A stretch of 64,000 nucleotides of DNA, taken from assembly GCA_013180625.2 (NCBI GenBank), contig SNVD02009890.1, forward strand, positions 248,001 to 312,000, read 5' to 3'. Within the stretch, counting starts at the first letter, position 1; each line of letters begins with the position of its first letter. The notes beneath the pieces were generated by a model. It had not been told where the DNA came from. It did not search any database and saw only the letters and a list, made by a program, of their open reading frames with translations. The stretch is from Boswellia sacra (Eukaryota > Streptophyta > Magnoliopsida > Sapindales > Burseraceae). Both the position numbers and the translations under genes were made by a program. Shown piece by piece: positions 23,647 to 37,278 of this stretch.

Positions 23647-26600
23647 TAAAATAAATTTAAGCAGAGAGCAGGCAAGTGAGCCAGTGAGAAAGTTGGTGTA
23701 GGTAGTAAAGACATCAATTCATGCGGGTAATCTAAAGGGCAACTTTTCCCACAAAGCAGCTTAACAGAAAATGCAGATTAATATACCACACCTGAAGTTC
23801 ATGCTCATTAAACATATCAATCCAATCTTTCTGTATAAGCTGCTGAAAGCCCCGCAGGAAATGAGAACTCTGTTGACGTATCTGAAAATAATATGATATC
23901 AGAATCTCGTGATTATTTCCAAAAAAATGTGGCCTGAGATTTCATTTGAATGACAAAAATAAATAAGTTGAATGGTTCCACACCTGAAAATTCAACCGGT
24001 GATTGGACACAAGATGAATAAATGTAATGACATTCTCATTGGTAACACGTATATTTTTCCCTCCTGGAAGCAGCTCTTCTTCTGTTTGCTCTCCGTATTC
24101 ATTATTTACAATAACAAAGTACAGTTCTAACTCTGAAATGTCACCTTCAAAATGCTGTAGATTATGGTAAAAAGAAATAAAAAGAGTAAGAACCTCAATA
24201 CTAAGATAACTGCCAGGGTAAACAAATAAATAAATAAAAATAATTCCTTTTGTATTTAATCACAAGATTAAAAAATGAAATTCAGCCCTCTTTTTATCCA
24301 CCCAATTGCTGAAGTCCAAAGAAGAAAATGAAATTTGAGATGAAACAACGTGAAAAGACAGAAATAGATAATAAAATAGGTATGTACTTCTTCCAAACTG
24401 TTTACAAAACACAGTTCACACAGGAAAAGAAAAATATGCAGAAAAATAGATAGAAAAATTACCTTCAAGAAAATAAGATGGCGATATAATTCTGGGTCCA
24501 AAGATGGCAAGTCATTCAAATAGTTATACCTACAACCAAGAACATTAAAATGTCAGTGATAAAAATGAAATGCAAGTATTAGATACATGATAAAAGTAAC
24601 TACACAACATTATCGGCATGTCCGTTTTTCATATTATAGAACTACTCAGTACCTCTGAATTTTTAATTTAATTTTACTCATTCACTTAATATGATTATTT
24701 ATTGTTTGGGCTGTAAGTATCTGGAAATAAATCCGGCTAAAACCTCCAGTTAATGAGTCAATCTGAAATGACAACTTTCATAATTGACAAACAGAAAGTA
24801 GCATAAAGTACATCAATGAAGGCAGAGCAGGTATTGACAGATGAAATCCAAGCAACCAACATTATACCATCCCAATAAATACAGCAAATTTGTAAAATCA
24901 AAAGAATTTGATTGAAACAGGTAAAACTACTACAGCTACAGACGATCATTTATGGCTCCGTTTCTTTGGCAAGAAATTTTCAATCTGAAAGCTGATATTA
25001 CAATATCTTCAATCAGTCATAGAGAGAGAATCAAATCTATGGCAGATATGATCTGGTATTACAGCGTCTTGTATGTAAGCCCCATATAATATGCTCAATG
25101 TATAAGCAAAATCTAACAAAATAAATTGCATACACCTAACATAACTTTATTATCCACTTTTAATATACTGGTGAATATTTTGACAAAGGCATATAATATG
25201 TATCAAATAGCTTGCATATGAAATAAATTTTGCTTCATTGCAATTTGTGCAATTCTACGGTAAACATCGGCCACAAAAACCGTACTTTTGTTTTAACTTG
25301 CTCAAGAAGAAAGTTGCAAATGGTATATCAACAAGAATCCCTTCAAACATGGCCTGCAAGAAGAAGAGTGACATTAGGGCCCATCAAAAAACACAGTAAC
25401 TAATAATTGAGATAATATCTAGACCACAAAAAATAAAAAAAAGACTCCAAAACTGCATTTTCCTTGAGTTATAAAAATAAAGCAAACACGTGATATGAAT
25501 ATATACATCCAATGAAAAGTTGATAAAAGGCAGGGCTCAACAAAGATTCTACCAAACCGGATGGCTCACAAGGTAGGAGAACTAGAGCCTTGAGGGAAGG
25601 GGAGAAGAAGGTAGCAGAGGTAAAAATAATAGCAATCCTACTTATACTGGACTACACATGAGCAATGCAATATGACAAGAATACAATAACACAACATACC
25701 TTCCCAAGAAGAGTTCCAAGAAAATGGAAAAACTGGAGGTGCTGCTCATGCATCATTCCTGATCCAGGATTAGGATAGAGTAGGCGATCAGCTGTTTCCT
25801 AAATTTTGCAATGCCAAGAAGAAAGTCATTAAAACATGAGGCATAAGCATTCTAAGGATCACAAATTAGCCATGAAGCCACAAGCTCCAATATTAGACAA
25901 GTGTAAAAAATAGATTACCCAAACAAAATGATAAGTCATGATAATATCTATACCACAAAGTCTTACATTGGAGATCCATTCCATTGTACAGTTTGCCATC
26001 AAAAAGTTACGTAGGACAGAATGTTGGCAAATATCAAGGAAAATCATCTGGTGATACTTATACAGTTAATAAGTTGTGTATCATGAAATGGTAGTATAAG
26101 TCATTAAAACGAAAACAAGCCTAAGTTGTTCTCTCTACCAAAATCATTCAACAATTGTGACAAGAAAAGATACAACTTAACAGTTAAACACCAAATTACA
26201 GGTCCAAATGAAACAGAACATGAAAAAGTTTCTATGACCCAAAATATGTAAGCAGATCCAGGGTAACATGAACATATACAAATTGTGTTTGCCCTGTGAG
26301 GAAAGACGGAGAAAGGGGGTGAGAGAGAGATACCTTAAATAATCCATACTGCACATCAAAAGCTGCACGTGTAATGTTCTCCATAAAATCTTTGAAAATT
26401 CCACCACCATCTATGCCGGCCTCCTCAACTCCAAGTTCATTGACAAATGTTACACGAACCTGTCAGTAAACATCAAAAATTGATATTCTGGTCCTCGACA
26501 TATACAAAATTGCTTGTAATAGCAGCAAGAGGCAGAAAAACATAAACAGAAACATTACTGCCCCTCGAAGGTCCTCTTCAGATAATGCACTCATCTGACT

Positions 26601-29600
26601 GTAAGCATCTTCCAGAATACGATCCCTGCGTATTCTGAAACGATTCCTAGTGAAAACACCATGAGAGCCATGCCTTTGCCTAACTGCTGCTAACTGTGAC
26701 TGGTAGATGGATTTAAAAATTAGTTACAAGTTAGATTAAAAAAGAAAATAATAAAAGAGAATTGCAAATATTCAATTAACTTGCCCAAGGGAAACATTTC
26801 CTGTCTTCAACAATATATTAGTAGGACAGATAAATCCAATATCAATAGTGAACTAAAAAATTTAATCACTTACATGAAATATTTTAACCCTGCTAGTAAA
26901 GGGTATCAAGAAAGGAGCTTGCTTCAGTATTTCATATGCTCTGGTGCCTTCTGTTGCAGCCTGGAAATAAGATGGTGTTAAAACAAGCAACAATTAAACC
27001 TACAGATGTAATCAAGAAGTACCACCTGAGAAATGAAAAAATCATTGACACCATCAGCATGGAAATCACTTGGGGGTGTAAACTCCCTTCTATTATTCCA
27101 ATCTAGCAACTACAACCACATATTTAAATACCAAATTAGTAGAGCCAGAAATAATTCATCAATCAACAAATAAGCATCTGGTATTTCACTGAGAAGCAAA
27201 ACAATGCTGGCCCAAACAGCAAGTAACTTTTTCAAGGCCAGAAAGAATCTGTTTAACAATGACCTGAAGTTCAACCAACTCATGCTTGCATGTACCTGTG
27301 AAAGGACCTCAGAGGCTACAACGCTAACCCTATGCTGGATGACGTCAACTGGAAGCTTCTTATGAACAGACAGATTGGAGACAGATTTCCCCGCATTAGA
27401 GTGTGTTGTTGGATTCACCCATAGGAGTTGCCACAAAGCCTGCATCAAGAATTAGAATGCCATCAATTAGAACCATTAAATTTCATATCACCAATCAGCA
27501 TAGTTGTACAGAAGTTGGCCTTAATAAGTTGCCAGTCCACATAATTGCAAATTGACTTTTAGTTCTACAGCTTTAGCAATGAATAACAAACGCAATCATT
27601 TAGCGAGAGCATGTCAGCATACTCTTACTAAATCTAAAAATATCAAGCAATCTAAGATTTCTTCCCCAAACAAAATTAAGGGAATACAAAACATTTTCCT
27701 TTACTGAAATTGCTTAACTATAGACTAGTAATCACCAAAAACTACCTCTCTCAATATGACAATTAGATATCTGATATCCTTCAATGATAATGGCTTTTCC
27801 TGCTCGTAGAACTCCTCATTATCAACTATCATAAGCATGTGCCTGATCAACAATAAATATTGTCAGACTAGATACATTTAAAACCCCAAACCAACACCGA
27901 CCCCCCCCCCCCCCCCTTTTCTCTTTCCCAAACGTCTATATAGAGATTTAAAGTGAAGCATGAGGACAATATTCACATATCAAAGAGTGACCATAATAAA
28001 CCAGGAAAAAAAACAAAACAAAACCAACAACAACAAAAAATAATAATAATAAGCAGTCTTACTTGTACACAGGACAGAAAACAGCCAGAGAGAGTAGCCA
28101 ACCAGGTGCATCTCCTGGGAGATATGCCAAGGATGGCCATTTTTTAATATTATGACACCGCTTCATAAAATTCCAAAGCAATTGAACAAGTTCAGTTCTG
28201 TAAGCTAGGACAGTCATGATACGCTCCAGAGGTAAAGTTTTGAAAGTGACATGCAGAAAAGCACAAGCAGCACCAACCGCAGCCACCTCTTTATCATCTG
28301 GCCCTTCATTATGCGAACCACGTACCAAAGAAATCCCTCTGAATAAAACATTCGTCTGCTCCAAATAAACAAAATTAGTAATTGCTGTTTTAATATGTTG
28401 CAGCAAATAAAGCTTCACAAAATTGTTCAATAGAGCATACCAATTGCAAAAGAAAACGTGAATCAATAGCATTGGTTATCTGCTGTTCCAAATCCTTATT
28501 CAAAACTACTTCCATCTCTTCATCACCAGTAGTCATATCATCCTCACTGACTGTAGAACCTGAAGTAGAATATTTACATGCAGATACATTTCAAAAGCAC
28601 ATCAAAAGGATTTTTCCATAAGATGACTAGGACGAACAAAACAATTAGATTAAGACGTAAAATAAAATGAGGTAACCAATACTTTCTCTGCTTGATAATT
28701 TGAGAGGAGGAAGTGCCTCCAACAAGAATGTTGTAACAGAAGCAAGGTCAACGGCCTGTTAAATATAAAAAGTAGAATATAAGATTTAGAATCAATTAAA
28801 CTGATGCATTAGAAAAACCAAACATAAGAAAGCGTTCAGCTTCGCTAGGAAATAAAACGATGATCAGTGTCTAGCAAGCACCAAAAAATAATTAGAAGAG
28901 AGAGTCAAAACATCCATTGGAATAAATGTCAATAAAAATGTTGCTAAAAGCTTAAGCTAGTAGGTATAGGCTCAACATTAGGCTTATTTATTATACCATC
29001 TCACATGCAAGGGCGTCGATGTTCTTGCACGTGGAACAGGCCTCATAAGCCTCTTTTTGGGTTTACAAGTGAGCCAATATATATCTAGTTTTCATTTGCA
29101 CTGTAGAGGGTTTTGAATCTTAGACCACTAGATCAAATAGCTCAAACACCATGTTAAATTTACCACTTTCCTAAAAGCTTTAACTAGTCGATGTGGGCTC
29201 ATTATTAGTTTTGTCCTTCAAGAAAAACTTATAAATTTTTATACTAAAGCAAACACTGACAATAGGTGAAGGATTATGGTTAATTCACACCTTCATCATT
29301 GGCCCCCCCAAATGTTCAATCAACGGACAAGAATAGCTTTTCATGGACTCGACACTAGTGGATGGACACTTTTATTGCAGAAAGTACAAAATATCAGGTA
29401 TTGTGAAAGAGAAAGCAAACTAATTAGGAAAGCAAAGGAAAGCCTAGTCCATCAATGGATATAGAATAAGTTGTACTCTTTGTCTCCATCTCAACTATAG
29501 ATATTTGTTTCAATACACAATCTCCTCTAGTAAAACACAAGGGTAGTATTCAACCACTCTAGGAAGGTTAAAATTTGAAGGTTAAGCACAAAGTATGACT

Positions 29601-32600
29601 ATTTTCACTGATAGAAGAGGTAAAAATGGAAGACTGAATGAAATAAAAATATAGGGCGGTCTATTAATGAAAATTTTGAATTCATTCCCTTACCATTTCA
29701 AATGAGCAGTCAGGCTGAGATAAAGCAACTCCTGCTGTTTCCAGTACATTTCCAAGAAGGCATGCATAACCAGGCAACTCAGTTGACACTTCAGTAGGTA
29801 GGAAATTAGCATGATTTTGTACACACAATGCCATCTGATGGATGTAATGTTGACTCATACCCCCAGATGCAAAAACCTGGATGGCAAAAGATCACACCTA
29901 TTACGAAATAAACCTCAATAATACCGAGACATAAAACAGAACTTCCATGTGAAATTGACAGCAGAAACAAGTCTAATATGCCATGCAGCATAAAACAAAA
30001 AACACATTATCAAAATCTGCAACTTGATCACCAACAAAAATTAATAGAAGCAGAAACAATTACAGTAAAGTTGAAACTATGCAGATTCCCAGATCAACTT
30101 CAAAAGAAATATTAAGTATTTTTACCTCCTTTAGGTAAGGAAAAAGACGCCATAAGAAAGGTATTGTGAGAATCTGCGATGAGAAACTCCATTTTGGATC
30201 AATAATTGGGCAAATACACGGCCTTTGACCAATGTGACAAATTATAAGGGTCAACACACGCTCCAATGAAGATATATTCCCCATGGCGTTGCAAGGTTTT
30301 CTACTTTCCTGCATCAAATAAATGTTTGAGAAAAAAGTAAGCATGTGTCTGAGTACAAGAGTGAAAAGGCAAAGGACAGGCTAACAAAATAATTTTCACA
30401 AAAAGAAGGGAAAAAAAAAAAACACACACACAAAAAAAAAAAAAAAAAAAGATGCATACCTTTCTTGTAAGAACAAGTTCCCTAAGCAAAATGAATGCAT
30501 TCTTTTGCAAAAGATAACCAACTATCTTACAAGCCCATGGAAGTGTAGGATCTATCAACATGACTACTGCTTCAAGCAAGAGAGTCGTTGATACACTAGA
30601 GTCTTCAGGGGTCACTGAAAGTTGATCCTTTAACTGATTTCTGTCCAATAAAAAAAATGAATAAGCAACCCAAGCATAAAATATCAACTTAAAATAAAGA
30701 GTATCATAATTTTGAAAAGTCTATTCACAAGAACAAACAAAAAGTTGTTAATGTAATAAAATGTCAAGAAAATGAGAACCATCAATCCACCAATAAAAAT
30801 TCAATACAAATGAGGGCAGAAATTTCATTGGCTGCATAAACATCAAATATTCTAGCAGCAAATGAATCTAAAAAGCACCAAAACGGGAAAGAATATTTTA
30901 TAAAGTGGATACTTTACTGCAACTAACAAGACCCTAAACCTTCACAAGGACATATCATCAACTTTGGGAGCAAACCATGGTGCAAATTGTTAAGTTAATC
31001 TGGTAATTCAATCTTCAAAGACTCCTTTATCAAACCCTGGGTTTAGAGGGGTATCACAAGCCATTCCTAGCTAATGAAAACTTATTAGGGCTTCATCATC
31101 ATCCAGATTCTTGGTTACTTCACCAAAATTTGAAGCACACATCAAAAAAGTACTTCTCAACAACCATAGTGCAAGATGACCTAAGGTTTTTTTAGAAAAC
31201 CCTTCATAATTCCTTTAACATCTGAAAACTTCTTTGATTCCAGTGCCTTAGCTCCTAACTAAAAGAAAAAGTAATGACGGTTTAATCATCAGACAACGTC
31301 CTGCAGCAAAATAGTAAATTGACAATAAAACTTCCAGAGAAACAAACTCTATACTTATGGCACTGATTATAGAAGTCCAAGTAAACCCAAAAGGATAGAC
31401 TAATTGATAACTCTAATTGAAATATGAGGTTCTCCTGAACATGTCTAACTTAAGGCACATCTTCACTGAAGACAGACAAGGCAGTACCAAAATCAAATAA
31501 CCATCATTCACCCAAGAAAGAACTAAAAAAACCCTGTGGCAAGAAAGTGGAATCAACCCTTTTACAACAATAAAGAAACAGACTAACATGCTAAACCAGC
31601 AACCAAATTAAGTAAAGCAGAATGCAAAAACGATTGGTGATAAATATAACACAAAGTCCCAGGCCATCTACCTGTTCTGATGTACAGCCTGAATACATGC
31701 AAATGCAAATTTCTCAACTCTATAGTCCACCAAAGCACGCTTTGATGAGTAATCCATGCCTGCAAAGAGGCTGACAATATTCCCTGCTACATAGTTAAAT
31801 ATCATTAACTAGAATTTATTGCACAATGCTTTCCGAAGAAAAAATAATAATAACAATAATAACAAAGTAATTGCTCCATATTCATATCTTTAAGAAGTAA
31901 TACTGATTCAAAATACCACTATTTTGAACAAAAAGCTGAAGTAACCGGCATGTTTCCACAAGGATTGCAATGTCACCAGCATTTCGTGCACTAAAGAAAA
32001 AAAATAGCTGGCGAAGAAACCCTGAATCTGGACCAAAACAACTCCTGAATGCACAGAAAGAATGTGAACAAAATCAACAGACAGGTTAAAGAAGAAACAT
32101 ATACTACGGATCACCCATCCAAGAACAACGTGTCCCCTCGCCCCCCAGTCCCCCAAAAATAAAAAATAAACCTGCCACTCCTGTTGATATTCAGTGAAAA
32201 CTTAAGACTAAGAAATTTAAAATGGGTAGGCTCTTTCAACTTAAAGTGAAACCCTAAACAATCACTTTTCATCTAGATATAATCTAACAGTTGGGACGCA
32301 GATTGAGAAATAAAACTTCATACTTCATCGACACTCAATTATTTCATGGCTTTCAAAAATTAACATCTTTTAACTTCTGAAAACTCATCCTGGAACTTCT
32401 ACACTCCAGTTTTCATGAGCAAAATATATCTGACTTAAATTATATCTGATTAGAAAAAGAATTCTAAGAGAACTTTGCCAATCTCTGATTGCAACTAATA
32501 AAATTCATATCATTATAAAATTGATTAAGTACACTATGTATTTAATTTCTCATTGATATTTCTTATATAACTTAATCTATTTTGAAAAAATTTTGAGAAC

Positions 32601-33846
32601 GATGATATACAAATATACTGTTTGTGTTAGAACAGTGCTCTAAAAGAATAAGAAATAGAGAACTTAAATGAGCAAAAAAGTTTTTTTTTTTTTTAACAAG
32701 TTGTTCTCCTTTCTTGTTGTTAGAATACAAAAGCTAAATACAATGAAGTACTTTTTTTTTTTTGTTAAGGTACAATTTTGTTGATTTGCTTCAGAGTTGT
32801 GAGATTATATACTTTTTTTGTTTTCTGAAGGTGAATGATGATGGATTTTCTTAAGAGTTCGTTAAATAATCAAGTATAAATTATGTGTAAAATTTTATTT
32901 TGTCGATCTCTCTTAACCGTTAGATGAGAATGAGATGAACGGTAGTTATTTAGTGTTCCAATTTAAGTAAAAAAAATTAAGTTGAAATATCCTAACCCAT
33001 TAAAAATAATTGTGCAACAGCTATTGGTGTTCATAAACATAAAAATAAGGATATATCGAACTACCTATCCACGTTCTGCAACTGCGGCCCATAGGTTGCA
33101 TAAAACTGTTCTCGCACCTTAGAATGTTCAATTTCCATAGCCTTTCTCCCTCTGAAGCATTTCTGTTGCTAATATTTAGTTAATACTTTGCAATAATCGT
33201 GGTAGAAAGCTTTCAATTGCTTAGCCAAAGTAAATTTACACTCAAACAGATAGATTACCCATACACCAAGTAAGCCAATAAAACTTCATGTTAACCACAT
33301 GTACTTGACAAAAATCAAACAATACACACACAATTTAGCATTGTCGCCTATCTCAAAGTGCATATTTGCACAAAGTGCCACAATCATGCGATGCCGTAAG
33401 GTCTGGCGTTTGGGTTTACATGCGATGCCAATAGCCTACATTCACTATGTTCACATTCATATACGTACTATTATAAAGCATTTGCTCTGAAAGCATCTAA
33501 AATTCGACAACTCACTCCATTCAGAAATACAATTCACTCCAAAAAGTACAGAAAATTCAATAAAAGAAAATACAACATGGCAATGTAGCAATTAAAATGA
33601 TCACCAAAAGAACTGGCACAAAATTTCAGTTACAACATAAAACCGATAGCGATTATCTATAGAACATCAAAATTCAATGAAGCTGACCTGAATTTTGATT
33701 GCAGCCTGATTCTGCTTCCGCAAATATAAGCGGCGATTACGCTCTAACCTTGTCTGTTCTAGAAGCTTCTGTCTATCTCTCTCCTTGGAACTCCTGCCTC
33801 CTAAATCCACTCGCTTCCGAGTCGTTGGATCGCCGGAGAAAAACAT
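19766..33846 (-). CDS. UPL6: HECT-type E3 ubiquitin-protein ligase UPL6
   Basis: Plant counterpart of the IQ-HECT ligases (UBE3B/UBE3C group); takes ubiquitin from E2 onto its own cysteine, then to substrates. Exons: 33846-33688, 33162-33065, 32044-31917, 31783-31672, 30640-30460, 30308-30126, 29876-29694, 28755-28683, 28559-28441, 28355-28063, 27842-27746, 27439-27296, 27109-27026, 26960-26874, 26699-26559, 26459-26334, 25798-25700, 25353-25286, 24529-24463, 24154-23984, 23881-23792, 22735-22655, 21968-21895, 21773-21702, 21494-21405, 19832-19766. All phases agree: 1028 aa, about the length of Arabidopsis UPL6. The IQ motif AAIKIQKCFRGRKAM (about residues 48-62) spans exons 1-2. HECT covers about 695-1028: VNELGVEEAGIDGGGIFKDF, FVTGCSRGPLLGF, catalytic Cys996 in LPTSATCMNLLKLPPYR, C-terminus EAGFDLS. 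The middle is helical with no clear domain. The last intron holds a transposon, but the borders are intact. Confidence 0.96.
20461..21257. mobile_element. non-autonomous hAT-like element with target duplications, in UPL6 intron 25
   Basis: The element proper is 20469-21249 (781 bp). It starts TAGGGATGGCAAAA and ends TTTTGCCATTCCTA, inverted ends differing at one base. Flanks are AATGCTAT (20461-20468) and TATGCTAT (21250-21257), an 8-bp duplication with one mismatch, as hAT transposases make. Subterminal parts are rich in CCCGG/CCGGG on both sides, and the centre holds a repeat array. No transposase is encoded. The sharp GC contrast with the AT-rich intron supports insertion. Confidence 0.8.
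20736..21040. repeat. minisatellite inside the hAT-like element (about 86-bp period)
   Basis: The marker GTCTTCTAAAATA and close variants recur at 20771, 20856, 20943 and 20994, giving spacings of 85, 87 and 51. Each copy carries GAGTGTCGG and its complement-like CCGACACTC, so each unit is itself partly palindromic. Copies have diverged. Confidence 0.75.
23601..23644. repeat. (AT)22 microsatellite in UPL6 intron 21
   Basis: Perfect AT run in the intron between exons 21 and 22. Open frames coding Ile-Tyr repeats on both strands here come from it. Confidence 0.9.
27900..27918. repeat. poly-C run in UPL6 intron 10
   Basis: An uninterrupted run of about 18 C on the plus strand (G in the transcript), in the intron between exons 10 and 11. 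It is prone to length error in sequencing. Confidence 0.8.
28940..29215. repeat. probable dispersed repeat fragment in UPL6 intron 7
   Basis: AAAAGCTTAAGCTAGTAGGT at 28947 and a similar AAAAGCTTTAACTAGTCGAT near 29175 bracket text of the kind found as a high-copy repeat next to plant genes (about 29120-29165: transition to CACCATGTTAAATTTACCAC). Family assignment is from memory of its wording, so it is tentative. Confidence 0.4.
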
Positions 33847-34282
33847 TTTGATCCGAGTAAACTCAGTCCAAAAAAAAACCCTAATTCTCGCAAATAGGTC
33901 GAGGTTTTGAAAGAAGTAATCAGAGTATTAACTGTTGTATTGTAGCCCAAGAATCAGAAAAAATTGGAATATAGATTTAAGAGTGTGGCGTGTTTGGAGA
34001 GAAAGAAAACTTTCGAAGAAGGAAATGAAAATTAGAAGGATTTTTTTCTTGTGCTTTCTCGCGCTTTTTTTCTTTTTCTATGGTTGGAGTGGAAACAATA
34101 ACAAAATAAAAAAGGGCAGACGACCCAGAAAGCTAGCTAACGCGGAGTACTTTCTTGCTTAACGATTAATTTAACTCCGTTTCATTCCGTCTTTAACTCC
34201 ATTGGAATCGAAACGTTTCGTTTTGTTTGAGAAAACAGACCTTAACTGGGGACATTGTGGTGTAACATGACATTTACAAGAA
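33847..34282. other. UPL6 promoter and 5' UTR region
   Basis: The 436 bases between the UPL6 start and the Mutator-like element. I see no clear TATA box on the minus strand. A transposon thus sits about 440 bases upstream of the UPL6 start codon. Confidence 0.5.
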
Positions 34283-34632
34283 GGGAAATGACCCGCACTG
34301 CGATTAGATCGCGAAAGTAACGCGTTACCCCCACTGTTTTGTTAGTAACACTGCCACCCCCAATTTAGAAAGTTGTTAATGAAGAAGTAATATTATGAGG
34401 GCACTATAAACATTTGATACTAAAAATACCATAAATACCTCACTTAAAATTAATTTAAAAATAAAATCTCGTACCTCTTTCTTCTTTATCTCTAACATGT
34501 CGTTCTCTATCTCTCTCCCTCTCCTCTCTTTTATCATCTATTTCCATATCTTTCTTCTTTAACATCCCATCTTCAGCTCTTTCATTTTTTGCTTTCTTTT
34601 CTCTTTTGTTTTTCCCTCTCTTGCTTCCCGAC

Positions 34633-35818
34633 TGTTAGCTCTAAGGCTACATGATAATTTTGATAATAACAATACACATTGATTCATTGTGATTTACTAA
34701 CATATTTATTTATGTGCAAGAGTAATATCATTGAAATAATTGTAAAATCAATAAGAGGCTTATTAAAATGAAGTGTTGAAGCTAAGGAGAAGACTACATG
34801 TTAAAGGCACCAAAGTTTAAGAACAAGGTTTGATTCAAGGAATGTGACACATGAGCAATGTTCAATCAATTGGTCATATATTTCTCTACAGATGTCCAAA
34901 TGACATGATTCTTGAGCCTTTGGAAAGCTTACTCAATTTATAACATTTCATATGTTTTAAAGAAATTTAAATTTCAAGTTTAAGGTTGTCCAAATCATCA
35001 TGCAAGTTAAAAGAGCAAGAGAAGCATCTATCAAGCAAAAAACAAGAGAAATATCAAGTTTAGAGAGCTTTTATATTATTTATCTACTCTTTGAAGAGAG
35101 TTGTACTTTTGTTGTAAAAGTTATCCTTATTCTTGTATTGTGGTGAAAGTGAGATATTCTTGTAAAGGATAATAGTTATCCATGAGAGAACTCTTGTTGT
35201 GTGTTATTAAGAGTTGAAGAAAGTTTCCTTGGTGAGGTTGTTCATCAAGAAGAACTCTTGGTGTGGTGTTATCAAGAGTTGAAGGAAGTTGTCTTGGTGA
35301 GGTTGTTCATCAAGAAGAACTCTTGGTGTGGTGTTATCAAGAGTTGAAGGAAGTTGCCTTGGTGAGGTTGTTCATCAAGAAGAACTCTTGGTGTGGTGTT
35401 ATCAAGGTTGAAGGAAGTTGCCTTGGTGAGGTTGTTCATCAAGAAGAACTCTTGGTGTGGTGTTATCAAGGGTTGAAGGAAAAAGTCTGGGTGAGGTTGT
35501 TCATCAAGCAAGTTGTAAAGATTTCTACAACTTAGTGGAAAGCTTAGCTCGTGGAGCTAAGAGCCTGTAGACGTAGGCAAGGTTTGCCGAACCACGTAAA
35601 TTGAGTTTGCACTCTCTCTATCCCTATCTCTTTATATTTACTTGCACTTGTGATTGTTCTTTGTTGTCATTCTCTTGATTGCATTCTATTTTCATCTTCT
35701 TCACCTTTGTTCTCAAAGAAAGATTTAAATAATTTTGATCTTTCAAGAAAAGTTTTCTAAATCCATTTTTAAAAACCCAATTCACCCCCCCTCTTGGGTT
35801 GCCATACCTGGGTCAACA
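34633..35818 (+). repeat. 5' LTR (1186 bp)
   Basis: TG...CA-bounded, nearly identical to 39218-40349 apart from substitutions, one extra 65-bp repeat unit and small indels near the 3' end. Confidence 0.93.
35209..35519 (+). repeat. 65-bp minisatellite in the 5' LTR, five copies
   Basis: The core GGTGAGGTTGTTCATCAAG starts at 35231, 35296, 35361, 35425 and 35490, a 64-65 bp period. Open frames on both strands here encode only the repeat. Confidence 0.92.
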
Positions 35819-35820
35819 AG

Positions 35821-35832
35821 TGGTATCAGAGC
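35821..35832 (+). promoter_or_regulatory. primer-binding site, initiator tRNA-Met
   Basis: TGGTATCAGAGC starts two bases after the LTR end and is the standard copia site complementary to the 3' end of initiator tRNA-Met. Confidence 0.92.
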
Positions 35833-35872
35833 AAGGTTGCTCATTTTTTAAATCTTAACCGATTTTTGAGCT

Positions 35873-37278
35873 ATGACAACTTTTAATTCAACTTCATATG
35901 TTGAGGGACTTTCTATCTCTAGACCTCCATTTTTTAATGGAAGTGATTACTCTTATTTGAAAACTAGAATGAGTATTTTCTTAAAATCTTTTGATTATGA
36001 TTTGTGGTCTATTGTTTTGGAAGGACCTTTTGTTCCTATCAAAATTGAAAATGGGGAATGCATGCTTAAAGAACCTAAAGAGTTTAGTGAAGATGATAAA
36101 AAGAAATTGAGTTTGAATGCTAAAGCTATGAATGTGTTGTATTGTGCTCTAGATAGAAATGAGTTTAATAGAATATCTACTTGTTCTACGGCACAAGAAA
36201 TATGGCACAAACTTGAAGTAACTCATGAGGAACTAGTCAAGTTAAAGAATCCAAGATTAGTATGCTAGTTCATAGTTATGAGCTTTTTAAGATGAAACCG
36301 GATGAATCAATTTCTGAAATGTTTACTAGATTTATGGATATTGTCAATGGTTTGAAATCTCTTGGTAAATCTTATTCTAATGTTGAAATGGTGAGAAAGA
36401 TTCTTAGGTGTCTACCAAAATCTTGGGAGCCAAAGGTGACGACAATTCAAGAAGCAAAGGACCTCACCAAACTATCATTATAAGAACTTATGGGTTCTCT
36501 CATGACTCATAAAATCACCTTGAAGGAGAATGAAGAAGAAGATTGTAAAGTGGCAAACATATGCTTCATGGCTTTAAGAGAAAATGAGATGAGTATTCTA
36601 AACCATGATCGTAAGCTTTCATATGATGAATTACTTGAAGCATTCCAAAATTTACATGTGTAAGTTGATAAACAAAATTCAAAAATCAATGCTTTCAAAA
36701 AGAAGTCAAAAATCATGTTATCTCAATTAGAAGAGTAGGTGGAAATAAATGAAGCTTTAGAAAATGAAAATGAAATTTTAAAGCAAAAAGATTTTGAAAG
36801 TTTGGAAAGTCAAATACATTTTTAAAAAACTGAAAATGAGATTTTAAAACAAAAGGATTTTGATAAATTAGAGAAAGAAAATGTTATTTTGAAAAAGGAA
36901 AATAATGACTTAAGAAATATTGTTGATAGTTTTACAAAAAGCACAAAAAATTTGAATTCTATGTTACAAAACCAAATGTGTGTTTTTGATAAAAGAGGGT
37001 TAGGATATAAAACTCATAAAAATCAAAAGTATTTTAAAAACTATTTTGTTCATGCATCTTCTAGGAATAATCCTAATCATTCATGTAATTATTGTGGAAG
37101 AAAAGGACACAAAATGCATTCTTGTTACATTAAGAGAAATCCTAATTTGAAACAAATATGGATTCCAAAAAGAACCATAACTAACCCCCAAGGACCCAAG
37201 AACATTTGGATACCAAAAAGTCGCTCTTTGAATGTTGATTGTAGAAACAAAGGAGTGGCAAACACAAGTGGTACTTAG
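35873..37278 (+). pseudogene. copia gag remnant with CCHC knuckle
   Basis: Opens at ATG 35873 and runs intact for 131 codons with the typical copia Gag start (SRPPFFNGSDYSYLKTRMS). It then breaks by stop or frameshift near 36266, 36481, 36661, 36739 and 36823. A CCHC nucleocapsid knuckle, CNYCGRKGHKMHSC, is coded at 37084-37125. Gag would form the particle shell, but this copy cannot make it whole. Confidence 0.88.

Noticed and set aside
23480..23717. Frames with Ile-Tyr repeats on both strands
   Set aside because: Produced by the (AT)22 microsatellite in a UPL6 intron.
34283..34291. Exact 9-bp target duplication for the split Mutator-like element
   Set aside because: Flanks agree at only 7 of 9 bases, so the class assignment is kept tentative rather than claimed as proven.
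35263..35535. Frames of 90 and 79 codons on both strands in the LTR
   Set aside because: They only translate the 65-bp minisatellite inside the copia LTR. The same happens at 39786-40055.
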